Positions 26,369 through 34,090 of a DNA stretch of 64,000 nt are shown piece by piece. Made by a program: the position numbers and the translations under genes. Every line of letters begins with the position of its first letter. Position 1 is the first letter of the stretch. Below the pieces are notes generated by a model. That model saw only the letters and a list, made by a program, of their open reading frames with translations, was not told the origin of the DNA and did not search any database. Source of the DNA: Methanobacterium petrolearium (GTDB lineage Archaea; Methanobacteriota; Methanobacteria; Methanobacteriales; Methanobacteriaceae); assembly GCF_017873625.1 (NCBI RefSeq), contig NZ_JAGGKL010000003.1:62001-126000 (forward strand), given 5' to 3'.

Positions 26369-26701
26369 ATGGTTTACTGTCATAATTGCGGAACAAAAAA
26401 TGATGATGATGCTGAGTTTTGCTCCAAATGTGGGGAGCCTTTAAAAGAGGTTAGTGACTATGGAGGACGACGCCGACCCCGACGTGATGACAGATATTAT
26501 CGTGAAAGACATGAGTGTTTCGGACTTCCCCATGGTAATATTATTGGTCCGTTAATTGCAGGGGTCATTCTAATCTTATTAGGTTTGGCTTCATTCACCG
26601 GATTCAAAAACATTTGGACCTATATCTGGCCTGCAATAATCATTATTGTAGGGCTGTTAATAATAGTAGGTGCAATCTACGGTACCCAGAGAAGGAACTA
26701 A
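26369..26701 (+). CDS. Zinc-ribbon protein with two membrane helices
   Basis: The 110-residue protein starts with a zinc ribbon (CHNCGTKNDDDAEFCSKCGEPL, short form C-x2-C ... C-x2-C). A strongly basic, Arg-rich linker follows (GGRRRPRRDDRYYRERHE). Two helices separated by a short turn end the protein (GPLIAGVILILLGLASF and IWPAIIIIVGLLIIVGAIYG), like the LiaF-type membrane module. GGAGGT precedes the ATG. The role is unknown. It resembles the preceding gene only in its ribbon and membrane anchoring. Confidence 0.78.
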   Translation: MVYCHNCGTKNDDDAEFCSKCGEPLKEVSDYGGRRRPRRDDRYYRERHECFGLPHGNIIGPLIAGVILILLGLASFTGFKNIWTYIWPAIIIIVGLLIIVGAIYGTQRRN

Positions 26702-26883
26702 AAACTTCCTTTTTATACTTTTTAAGGTTCACTACCTTTCAAAAAAAATAGTTAGCTAAATCAGTGATATCTTTTTAATAGCTCAATTTATAACAATTTA
26801 ATATCACCAAAATAGCAAATTAAATCATTCCATGATAAAAGAATAAATCTTATTTTATTAACTAAACAAAAAGTAATATCTGA

Positions 26884-27561
26884 TTATTTTCCTATTTTAA
26901 CCTTGTTTAACTTCCAATTTAGAAAACTAATCAATCTTTTCGCATCGCTTCTTTTTACATCATTTAATTCGATTTTGCCTTTATCAAGTTTAATTACCAG
27001 GGTTACTTTCCTTGGAGCAAATATATGATAACCAGTTTCTACTAAAACACCTATTCTGGATTTTTTTTGACCAGGTTCCTGTTTAACTATGACATCTTCC
27101 TTATCTTCTATATCAACAATATCTTCAAACTTAATGAACTGTCCTTCATCAGTTTCGATTCCCTTATCCATTATTTTAATGTGTTTAGTGTTTTTATCTG
27201 CTTTAATTATATATTCCCCTTTAGTTTCCAATATTTCCTGGAACTCTGTAGCCAGTTTAATTTGTTTCATTCGGGATTTATATTCCAATGTAACCTTATA
27301 ATCTTCAAGGGTTTTTGATTGTTGTACTGGAAGTTCCTCTTCAGGAAGTTCCTCTTCATATAATGGAGGGTTATATTCATCATGTGAAGATTCATATTCA
27401 TCGTATTGTAGGTTATTTTCATAATTTTCTTCAGTAAAATCAAGGCGTTCTGAATATATTAATTCTCCTCCACATTCACATTCATTGCTAAAATCTTCTG
27501 GTTTTTCTCCCGGTTGAAGTTCATAATAACCCCCACATTTAACACAGATCAAATAACCCAT
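26884..27561 (-). CDS. Zinc-binding protein with PH-like domain
   Basis: The protein is about 225 residues. It has an N-terminal Cys4 site (CVKCGG and later CECGG), an acidic Glu/Tyr-rich linker (about 45-85) and a C-terminal PH/GRAM-like domain (EYIIKADKNTKHIKIMDKGI, KFEDIVDIEDKED, KVTLVIKLDKGKIEL, then helix DAKRLISFLNWKLNK). Start MGYLICV at 27561 is preferred because AAAGGAGTG lies 6 bases upstream; the longer frame adds MLL. It shares architecture with the 20.2-kb gene and with part of the TPR-SHOCT protein. No enzyme motif is visible. Confidence 0.72.
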   Translation of the reverse strand: MGYLICVKCGGYYELQPGEKPEDFSNECECGGELIYSERLDFTEENYENNLQYDEYESSHDEYNPPLYEEELPEEELPVQQSKTLEDYKVTLEYKSRMKQIKLATEFQEILETKGEYIIKADKNTKHIKIMDKGIETDEGQFIKFEDIVDIEDKEDVIVKQEPGQKKSRIGVLVETGYHIFAPRKVTLVIKLDKGKIELNDVKRSDAKRLISFLNWKLNKVKIGK

Positions 27562-27570
27562 CAACAACAC

Positions 27571-27855
27571 TCCTTTAATACAATTTATTGGATATTCATC
27601 TAAGAAGTATAATCTAAGAAGTATAATAATTTCTAATAATGCTTTCTAATATTAATTACGTTTTAATAATCCTATAATGATTATGAATTTCTATTGATTT
27701 TGAGTATGCAAGTCGCACACTAACTATTTGTACCCATATAACAGAATTAGTTTATTGTTAGAATATCACTAAAAAATTGTAAATAAGGGATTAGACACAT
27801 GAAAATCAAACAATATGAATTCACGAAAAAATAACCAGTGACATTAAAATATTGT
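27571..27855. repeat. Spacer with 14-bp tandem duplication (27598-27625)
   Basis: ATCTAAGAAGTATA occurs twice head to tail (27598-27611 and 27612-27625). The remaining spacer is A/T-rich with no gene seen. Confidence 0.6.
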
Positions 27856-28578
27856 TTATTTATAGACACAAGTAGATCCATTCAAACAATCCTTGCATAT
27901 CCTTTTGTGGCTGGATTCAGAAATCATCATCCTGGTTAAAATCCACAACATGATCAAAACCAGGAAATATAACTCAATAACCCAATTTGCCGTAACAATG
28001 TCCACTCCCACGAGAATCAGGAATGATCCCATAACCAGGGCCATGTTCAAAATGAATTTAAACGTTTTTCCCAGACTAAAGAATACGATAAGGAACAATG
28101 TTAAAAATACCATACATAATCCCATCCAGAATGAAATTTCCCCATAACTTGGAGGAAATCCATGAAAATAATATATCACTGTTCCTATGATGGTAATGAA
28201 AGCCCCTATCGAGAGCCCTAGACATCCTGGACAGTATTTGTTTCCTTTGATGTATAATGTGTGTGAAGTGAACTTACCGCAATCAGGATGGTGGCCTTCA
28301 AATTGTATATTGCTGTTTTTAGTAGTTTTTTCGGAATCTTCTTGAAATTTCATTAAGGTTTTACAGGTTGAAGGATAGGTAGCAGCTAAGATCCCCACTA
28401 AGCATATTATAATAAAAATGGATAGAATAGCTGTTTTCTGAAAAGAGTAGTATAACCTTGTTTGAGGAGCCCATAAATACAGTATCAGGAGAAAGAAGAG
28501 TCCCAAAAAGGAGATGGTAATAAGGAAGATGGATTGAAAGTCAGGATTGTTCTTTCTGAATCCAAAGATTAACTTCAA
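27856..28578 (-). CDS. Membrane protein with DUF2085-like cysteine motif, coupled to the radical SAM gene
   Basis: I chose TTG at 28578 as start. It overlaps the TGA of the radical SAM gene as TTGA and follows GAGGGG, giving 240 residues (MKLIFGFRKNN). The longer frame would overlap the neighbour by 130 bp. The protein has two N-terminal helices, a loop with DCGKFTSHTLYIKGNKYCPG, four more helices and a Cys-rich tail (KRICKDCLNGSTC). The loop matches the 25.0-kb DUF2085 protein in its C ... IKG ... C-x2-C-x-G pattern. The overlap argues for a shared role with the radical SAM enzyme. Confidence 0.72.
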   Translation of the reverse strand: MKLIFGFRKNNPDFQSIFLITISFLGLFFLLILYLWAPQTRLYYSFQKTAILSIFIIICLVGILAATYPSTCKTLMKFQEDSEKTTKNSNIQFEGHHPDCGKFTSHTLYIKGNKYCPGCLGLSIGAFITIIGTVIYYFHGFPPSYGEISFWMGLCMVFLTLFLIVFFSLGKTFKFILNMALVMGSFLILVGVDIVTANWVIELYFLVLIMLWILTRMMISESSHKRICKDCLNGSTCVYK

Positions 28579-29999
28579 TATAAACCCCTCAAAGCTTGCA
28601 GAAGACCTTGACCTGCCATGTAACGATAGGTTTGGCGTTTGAACTTGTTTCGTGATAGAACCCCACCGATCCTCCGCTTCATACTCCCATAAAAACTTCG
28701 GTAACACATGTACAGTTCTTCCTGCACTTCACTCCTCGTGAGGTGTTCTGTGGGCATTACTGCATGGACCATGTCATAGTTGGCCCAGTTATCATCCTCC
28801 AACCAATCATTTTTATGTGCGGTTTTGTAAAGGGCAGTTCCTGGGAAGGGAGTGAGTATCATGAAAATGGCAATATCAGGATCCACATAGTTGACATAGT
28901 CTCTTAGTTTCTGAAGGGATTCATGAGAATCTTGCCTATCTCCGGTGATGAGGGTTGCCTGGGAGAATATGTCATTTTTTTTAAGAATATCCATGGACAG
29001 TTTAGAATCAGATGCCCTGATCCCCTTGTTATAGTTATCCAGCACATTATCATCATGACGTTCCAATCCTGCCATTATCCAATAGTTACCGGCTTTCCTC
29101 ATTTTAGGAAGGTTATCCTGGTGTTTAATTATATCATCACTTCTTGCCTGGAGGAACCATGTCACATCTTCAGAAATGCCCCTGTTAATTAATTCATCAC
29201 AGACATTAGCAGTTCTTTTTCCCAGTCCAAAGTTATCATCAGTCAGCCATAGAAATGTGGTTCCATATTCGGAGTAAATATGTTCCATTTCATCGGCAAT
29301 TCTTTTTGGAGATTTAGATCTCCATTTACCACTCCAATGTTCCCATTGGGAACAGAAAGTGCATTTATGGGGGCAACCACGAGATGCTTCAACCAGGGCA
29401 TATCCTGCACCTTTATAGGCCATCATTTTGAAATTATATTTCTTCATATGTTCTTCCACAAAATGATAACCAGGGAAGGGTAGATCATCCAGGTTACTGA
29501 TTAAAGGGCGAGGGGGGTTATTGATGATTTCGTCATTGTTCCGGAATGAAAGTCCCTTAACATCCAGGAGGGATGTTTCCTCATCAAGAGATTTTACCAG
29601 TTGGTATAAGGTGACTTCTCCCTCTCCTCGAACTACGAAGTCTATTTCAGGATAGTTTTTCAGGCTTTCATCAGCCAAAGCAGTGAAATGCTGACCACCT
29701 ACAACAGTTTTAATATCCGGGTTCACTTTTTTGGCAATTTCAATTGTTCTGAGGATGGTGAAAGTGTTACAAGTGGCAAGTGCACTGGAAACAATTACAT
29801 CAGGCATTGCTGATTCAATGTATCTTTGAAGTTTACTCCATCCAAAATTTTCTGCCTGTGAGTCCAGAACCTTTATATCCCATTCGGTATTCTTTGACTC
29901 TAAATAGGCTGCTAATTGAAGTATTCCCAGTGGTGGGGGCATATACTCTCCCATTACAAACCAAAATACCTTTGGGGGTTCTACAAATAAGATTTTCAT
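28575..29999 (-). CDS. B12-binding-type radical SAM protein
   Basis: The 474-residue protein has an N-terminal cobalamin-binding-like Rossmann domain (about 1-150: MKILFVEPPKVFW, LGILQLAAYLE, DVIVSSALATCNT, VVGGQHFTALAD, DFVVRGEGE). The radical SAM core carries the [4Fe-4S] cysteines C209, C213 and C216 in RGCPHKCTFCSQW. The order is that of BchE-like class B enzymes, which do methylations or ring and oxygen chemistry on unreactive carbons. The typical D-x-H-x-x-G cobalamin His is not evident, as in other BchE-type members. The substrate is unknown; the coupled membrane-protein gene hints at a lipid or membrane-linked product (inference). Confidence 0.88.
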   Translation of the reverse strand: MKILFVEPPKVFWFVMGEYMPPPLGILQLAAYLESKNTEWDIKVLDSQAENFGWSKLQRYIESAMPDVIVSSALATCNTFTILRTIEIAKKVNPDIKTVVGGQHFTALADESLKNYPEIDFVVRGEGEVTLYQLVKSLDEETSLLDVKGLSFRNNDEIINNPPRPLISNLDDLPFPGYHFVEEHMKKYNFKMMAYKGAGYALVEASRGCPHKCTFCSQWEHWSGKWRSKSPKRIADEMEHIYSEYGTTFLWLTDDNFGLGKRTANVCDELINRGISEDVTWFLQARSDDIIKHQDNLPKMRKAGNYWIMAGLERHDDNVLDNYNKGIRASDSKLSMDILKKNDIFSQATLITGDRQDSHESLQKLRDYVNYVDPDIAIFMILTPFPGTALYKTAHKNDWLEDDNWANYDMVHAVMPTEHLTRSEVQEELYMCYRSFYGSMKRRIGGVLSRNKFKRQTYRYMAGQGLLQALRGLY

Positions 30000-30273
30000 T
30001 TACATCAACTGTTTTATCGTTAATCAATCCTTATTTACGATTTTTCGTAACTCATTTTATTTATGTTGATTTTTTTAGGAACCATAACAATGGATTCATC
30101 CATCGTTGATATATTTTTAGTACCTTAAATTTCCTTATATTTGTCTTTTAGTTATGTTTCAGAACTTTAACAGCTTAATATGGGTTACAATAGAAATTTG
30201 TGGAATAGTAAAATTGATATGTCTGTTTAAATCAATTAGTAATGTGGGTACATGGAATAAGTGAGATGTAATA
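30000..30273. other. 274-bp spacer, nothing coding seen
   Basis: A/T-rich region upstream of the radical SAM operon and of the microprotein gene. It should contain the divergent promoters. No repeat or RNA structure stands out. Confidence 0.4.
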
Positions 30274-30375
30274 ATGACTTGGGTGACTTTAGCAACGTTA
30301 CTGGTGATTTTGGTCGTGTTCCTGCTTTTATTTATAAGGTATTATCTCCTATATCGGAAAGGTGCACAATCATAG
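30274..30375 (+). CDS. 33-residue single-helix membrane microprotein
   Basis: ATG 30274 to TAG 30375 encodes 33 residues: MTWVTLATLLVILVVFLLLF as one membrane helix, then a basic tail (RYYLLYRKGAQS). The helix-plus-positive-tail design is that of real small membrane proteins, and codon choice is not random A/T. The ribosome-binding site is weak (GTGAGATG overlapping a stop). It is isolated on the plus strand between two minus-strand genes. Function unknown. Confidence 0.5.
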   Translation: MTWVTLATLLVILVVFLLLFIRYYLLYRKGAQS

Positions 30376-30425
30376 TTCCCATTGGCATAGATCAAATAAG
30401 TAGATTTTTATAGAGTTTAAGTTGC

Positions 30426-31001
30426 CTAATAGGTCCACACTGGTATTTCTTTCCATTTTGCTTTGAATGTTTTGAGGGTTTGAATTATTAAGGATGAATT
30501 GAAACGATCCACCATTAAAACTCCTTTACCTAATTTTTCGGCGTTAATTTTGCTGACAATACCTGGATATTCTTTTACTATGCGCTGCCCATTCTTTTTG
30601 TAAGTAGATATTCCACCATATAAAGCTCGGTTTAATTTATTTCTATGGTTTTGATCCATTTGAGTGGTATCATATGAGAGGATCACACGTGATTTCAAAT
30701 TTAAACCTTCAGCAGATACAGTGAATGCTTTACCATGGAGAAGAACTCCTTCTCCACTCATTGCTGCCTTGAATTCCGGATTGTTTTCCAACTCATCAAG
30801 GGTGATTTGACAAATTCTAAACTTACCATCTACCAGGTTTTCTACCTCTTCTACGGAAGTTTTTGATTTATTAGAATAAATAACAATCAAGTCAACATCT
30901 TTTAATGTTTTTGAAGATGCAGCACCTGGAGAAATAATGGAAATAACACTTTTCACTTTTTTTATTTTTTTAGTAAGCTCAAAGGCTATTTTTAAGTCCA
31001 T
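30426..31001 (-). CDS. Conserved-looking archaeal protein, possibly nucleotidyltransferase-fold
   Basis: The 191-residue soluble protein has an N-terminal half with alternating strand and helix (KKVKSVISIISPGAASSKTL, VDLIVIYSNKS) that recalls a minimal nucleotidyltransferase domain. The S-x-A-x-G and D-x-D catalytic elements are degenerate (LKDVDLIVIY keeps a single D-x-D-like DVD). The second half is basic (RNKLNRALYGGISTYKKNGQ, AKWKEIPVW) and could bind nucleic acid. I do not recognise the family. ATG 31001 follows GGAGATGGAGTAA. It lies tail to tail with the microprotein gene. Confidence 0.6.
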   Translation of the reverse strand: MDLKIAFELTKKIKKVKSVISIISPGAASSKTLKDVDLIVIYSNKSKTSVEEVENLVDGKFRICQITLDELENNPEFKAAMSGEGVLLHGKAFTVSAEGLNLKSRVILSYDTTQMDQNHRNKLNRALYGGISTYKKNGQRIVKEYPGIVSKINAEKLGKGVLMVDRFNSSLIIQTLKTFKAKWKEIPVWTY

Positions 31002-31210
31002 TTACTCCATCTCCTTTGAAAGAAATTAACAGATCAAATTATAAATTTGATAAAAAACTACAATCACATTTAACTGTTATATTGATACACGGAACATAAG
31101 TAGTTTTCATAAAAAATTGGTTTAAAAAAATTCAATAAAAATATTTAAAGTGAGTGAATAATGGATTTAGTCATTTTCCCTAAAAAGTGTTAAATGAAAA
31201 TTGATAGAGT

Positions 31211-31606
31211 TTATGGACAGTCTATGTCCGCCACAAATGGTTTGATATCCAGAACTGGGCTTTCATCCAATGCATCTAATCCTTTAACAGTTAAAACATT
31301 TCCTTCTTTTTTTACCAGTTTAACTGTGCATAATGCCAGGGGATTGGGACGTATTGGTGCTCTAGTGGAAAATAAACCTGTTTTCTTTTTCTTTCCATAT
31401 GGGACAACTCTCATGGATGCTGGTCCGGCACGATCCAACCAGTAAATTATTATAAGGTTTGACCAGTTTTCGATTCCATCTAAACCCTCTGAATATTCTT
31501 CAAAAATCGTTATATCGCTTATTTCTTCTGAAAATCGTCCTTGATGCGGGGAACCTTCCTTAACTTTAAAAGGAGAGTTAACTAAACCTATAGCTTTGAG
31601 TTTCAT
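31211..31606 (-). CDS. trmO: tRNA (adenine37-N6)-methyltransferase, TrmO/TsaA-like
   Basis: The 131-residue protein belongs to the TrmO (YaeB, TsaA-like) family, which uses SAM to methylate N6-threonylcarbamoyladenosine at tRNA position 37. The signature is GLFSTRAPIRPNPLALCTVK (about 87-106); other family blocks are IGLVNSPFK (about 6-14), GSPHQGRFSEE and LIIIYWLDRAG. The length suits the single beta-barrel core without the bacterial C-terminal extension. It ends with DALDESPVLDIKPFVADIDC, the usual D-G-T-P-x-L-D-I-K-P block. It is a single gene; a candidate RNA lies upstream on the same strand. Confidence 0.9.
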   Translation of the reverse strand: MKLKAIGLVNSPFKVKEGSPHQGRFSEEISDITIFEEYSEGLDGIENWSNLIIIYWLDRAGPASMRVVPYGKKKKTGLFSTRAPIRPNPLALCTVKLVKKEGNVLTVKGLDALDESPVLDIKPFVADIDCP

Positions 31607-31819
31607 AATTCAACCACTTATTAATTATCTAGTTTCAGTTCAGTTAAATCTATGGGGACAATTTAAATTAATACAAGAAATTTAATTCAAAAACAACTCC
31701 CCATTCAGGAGTAAACAGTTCTTTAACTGAATGAAAATTTTTAGATCTAGAAAAAAAATAATTGAAAGACATATTGTATGCATGAAATATAGTTAATGGA
31801 ATTATGAATATTTAACAAG

Positions 31820-31970
31820 AAAAAAAAGTTGTATATCAAATCAATGGAGAACCCGCAAGGGTTGTTTGAATGGGGAGTTTTGGTTGGGCCCTGCGGGTAT
31901 GATTTTAGGGAGGCAATTAGTAGATATTGCTATTGCTTCTCCATTGATCGTGGTTTAATAAAGTATTTAC
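31820..31970 (-). ncRNA. Candidate structured RNA with 12-bp closing stem, GNRA hairpin and T8 end
   Basis: ATCAATGGAGAA (31840-31851) and TTCTCCATTGAT (31937-31948) close a 109-nt domain. Inside, AACCC/GGGTT (31850-31854, 31859-31863) closes a four-base loop, and CCCGCA (31852-31857) can instead pair with TGCGGG (31882-31887), an alternative fold. GCAAT/ATTGC (31913-31917, 31926-31930) is a third stem. On the minus strand eight T follow (31827-31820), a typical archaeal 3' end, and a TATA-like CTATATAAG lies about 50 bases before the stem (near 31997-31989). These fix the minus strand. TrmO lies 214 bp beyond the T-run. The loop is GCAA only on the plus strand (TTGC on minus). Confidence 0.5.
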
Positions 31971-32734
31971 AAATTAAACTTGGATAACATCCCTTATATA
32001 GATTGCGGAGCCCAGAAAAAAATTATATTGGAATATTAAGGAATTATAACAAAAAAATTCGTTTGAAATAATTTTTTCATCAGTTGAGATTTTTGATGAG
32101 TAATATCAAGTTAAGTGAAATTTACTTCCAATATCATGCAAAATTAATAAAATTTTGTTGTTGGGTTAAAATACTGATCAAGGTAATATTAAAGGCGTAT
32201 TTCGAATTAATGGCTTGGTTCACTTTTTGATTTATCACCACTTAATATCTTTTTTATATTATGTAGTCTTTTTCCATTTTCAGAAGTTTTGGCTGATTTC
32301 CTGGGCGAATTTGTCCTAATTTTCCCAAAAATATTTTCACCCCCTTAGGCAATAATTTTTTTTCACAGAATCTTAAAGTTTAATGTGACAGCGTTCACAG
32401 AGGAAATAAACAATACTCCCAACCGATTCTCCCAGTACACTGGAGCATATAAAAACCAAAAATGTACCAGACCACTACCCTTAATTTAAACCTTCGCTGT
32501 AATGACTAGTAACAAAACAATTATCATCTTCCACTCAAACACGGTTATACCAGCTTTCATTATGGTATACTACCAATTAATATATTTTTTCAGAAATCAT
32601 TGACGATTTATACAACTCAAAAATGATTTTAAATGAACGATTTTAAATAAAATCAATATGATGAATGTTAGTTATTTGTATTAATACAAATGTTTAAATA
32701 CAATGCTGATATAAACTGTAATTAAATGAATTAG

Positions 32735-32866
32735 ACTCACTATAAGGTTTGTCCAAGAGTCAATGAAACTCATGCCTTTATACCGTCTCCGAAAAAAACT
32801 TGGCATGGCAACGTCTCTGAGGCTTAAAAAACCTCAGGGACTAATTAATATGTAAACTTTTTTTTT
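32735..32866 (+). ncRNA. Candidate structured RNA ending in a strong hairpin and T9
   Basis: A TATA-like GATATAAAC (32708-32716) stands about 25 bases ahead of the proposed start. Stems are GAGT/ACTC (32757-32760, 32768-32771), CATGCC/GGCATG (32771-32776, 32802-32807) and GTCTCTGAGG/CCTCAGGGAC with one G-U (32813-32822, 32832-32841). Nine T follow at 32858-32866. No gene starts until 33031. No known RNA family is recognised. Confidence 0.45.
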
Positions 32867-32934
32867 AAAAAGCTTTTTTATAAAATCCTGAGCCCTATTA
32901 TCTAATTAATACCATTACAAACATTTGACTATTT

Positions 32935-32983
32935 AAAGTGTATCATTACAAAATTTTTTTAAAGTGTATCATTACAAAATTTT
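32935..32983. repeat. Two-copy tandem repeat, period 26 bp
   Basis: A 23-bp core (AAAGTGTATCATTACAAAAT and TTT) occurs at 32935-32957 and 32961-32983, directly upstream of the 33.03-kb gene. Confidence 0.85.
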
Positions 32984-33030
32984 CAAAAAATTTATCCATT
33001 ACACTGTTATAAAATGAAATAGGTGATAAA

Positions 33031-33345
33031 ATGGCAGATCCTAACAAATCAATATACACAAGTTCACTGGATGTTAAAGATAAAAATGGAGATATTCTGG
33101 GAGCGGTATGTGTTTCACCTTCAAAGGAGATTGGCAAAAGGGACATACTTTTAATGGATGAGAAAACTGGAACCCAATCTGTTAGAAGCACAACTGAACT
33201 GATTAATATGTTGTCCAAAAAGAATGTTTCTTTTGAAGATAGAAAAATTGTGTTAGATTTTCTAGCCGAAAGACTAAGAGTTTTAGAACAAGAATTGGCA
33301 TTCAACACCTTGAAAACATTGAAAGAAGCTGAAAATAAGAAATAA
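33031..33345 (+). CDS. Small soluble protein of unknown function
   Basis: The 104-residue protein has an N-terminal beta-rich part (SLDVKDKNGDILGAVCVSPS, RDILLMDEKTGTQS) and a C-terminal helical half (FEDRKIVLDFLAERLRVLEQ). There is no membrane segment or catalytic motif. The start is well supported by GGTGATAAA before ATG, the ribosome-binding pattern used repeatedly in this genome. I do not recognise the family. The DJ-1-like gene follows after 125 bp on the same strand. Confidence 0.68.
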   Translation: MADPNKSIYTSSLDVKDKNGDILGAVCVSPSKEIGKRDILLMDEKTGTQSVRSTTELINMLSKKNVSFEDRKIVLDFLAERLRVLEQELAFNTLKTLKEAENKK

Positions 33346-33470
33346 AAACCCATTATAACGTAACATATAACCAGCTAAAATCTGAATCATTCAATATTAA
33401 AAATATCCTAAAATCATAAATATATTTTTTATCAAAAATTACAAACTCAATTTATACTGGAGATGATGAT

Positions 33471-33980
33471 ATGTCCATAATCGGTATAATCATCACAGAT
33501 ATGTTTGAAGATGTGGAATACACTGAACCTGCAGCTGCTTTCCAAAAAGCAGGCCATCAAATTGTTAGTATTGGGCTTGAAAAAGGGAAAACCGTTAGGG
33601 GTAAACGAAACCAAACACCAGTTAAGATAGATAAAAGTTTAGATGAAGTTACCCCCCTTGATTTTGATGCAATTTTAATACCTGGAGGCTATTCTCCTGA
33701 CATCCTCCGTGGTGAAGAGAGAGCCGTCGAATTTATTAAAAATTTCTTTGAAACGGGTAAACCAATTTTTGCAATCTGTCATGGGCCACAACTCCTAATA
33801 ACAGCTAAAGTTTTAAATGGTATGAAAGTTACAGGCTGGAAATCAATCATCCAGGATATAAAAAATGCCGGTGCTGAATATGTTAACCAGGAAGTAGTGG
33901 TTGATGACAACCTTATATCCAGTAGAGGGCCTGAAAACATCCCTGCATTTATAAAAACAAGTTTGGAAAGGTTGAAGTAA
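33471..33980 (+). CDS. DJ-1/PfpI family protein
   Basis: The 169-residue cytoplasmic protein has the class I glutamine amidotransferase-like fold. The nucleophile Cys lies in the elbow FAICHGPQLLI (about 101-111), and the conserved acidic region is ILIPGGYSPDILRGEER (about 66-82). Family members are deglycases, chaperone-like stress proteins or peptidases (PfpI); which applies here is not shown. The length is standard for PfpI/YhbO. The ATG follows GGAGATGATGAT. It is probably monocistronic; the sensory operon begins 110 bp downstream. Confidence 0.93.
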   Translation: MSIIGIIITDMFEDVEYTEPAAAFQKAGHQIVSIGLEKGKTVRGKRNQTPVKIDKSLDEVTPLDFDAILIPGGYSPDILRGEERAVEFIKNFFETGKPIFAICHGPQLLITAKVLNGMKVTGWKSIIQDIKNAGAEYVNQEVVVDDNLISSRGPENIPAFIKTSLERLK

Positions 33981-34090
33981 AAATTAGAGTAATATCCTTA
34001 CCCCTAGTTTAACTTCACCATATCAATACAACTAACAGATGAAAAAAATAAACTCATTACATTAAACCATTACCCAATCAAAAGGAGGGG

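Larger units (their letters stand above)
31607..33030. other. 1.42-kb gene-poor region with two RNA candidates
   Basis: No convincing protein gene occurs here. Structured, GC-richer islands at 31.82-31.97 and 32.74-32.87 kb are listed separately. Around 32355-32460 the minus strand encodes a short Cys-containing stretch (FICSSVLGESVGSIVYFLCE, then RCHIKL and a stop) that may be a gene remnant or a tiny protein from TTG. The rest is A/T-rich. Confidence 0.5.

Noticed and set aside
28579..28707. N-terminal extension of the 27.9-kb membrane protein
   Set aside because: It would overlap the radical SAM coding region by 130 bp and lacks family-like sequence; the TTG overlapping the upstream stop is better supported.
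32735..32866. Known riboswitch upstream of the 33.03-kb gene
   Set aside because: The consensus elements of TPP, cobalamin and fluoride riboswitches were looked for and not seen, and the T9 end separates it from the gene by 164 bp.
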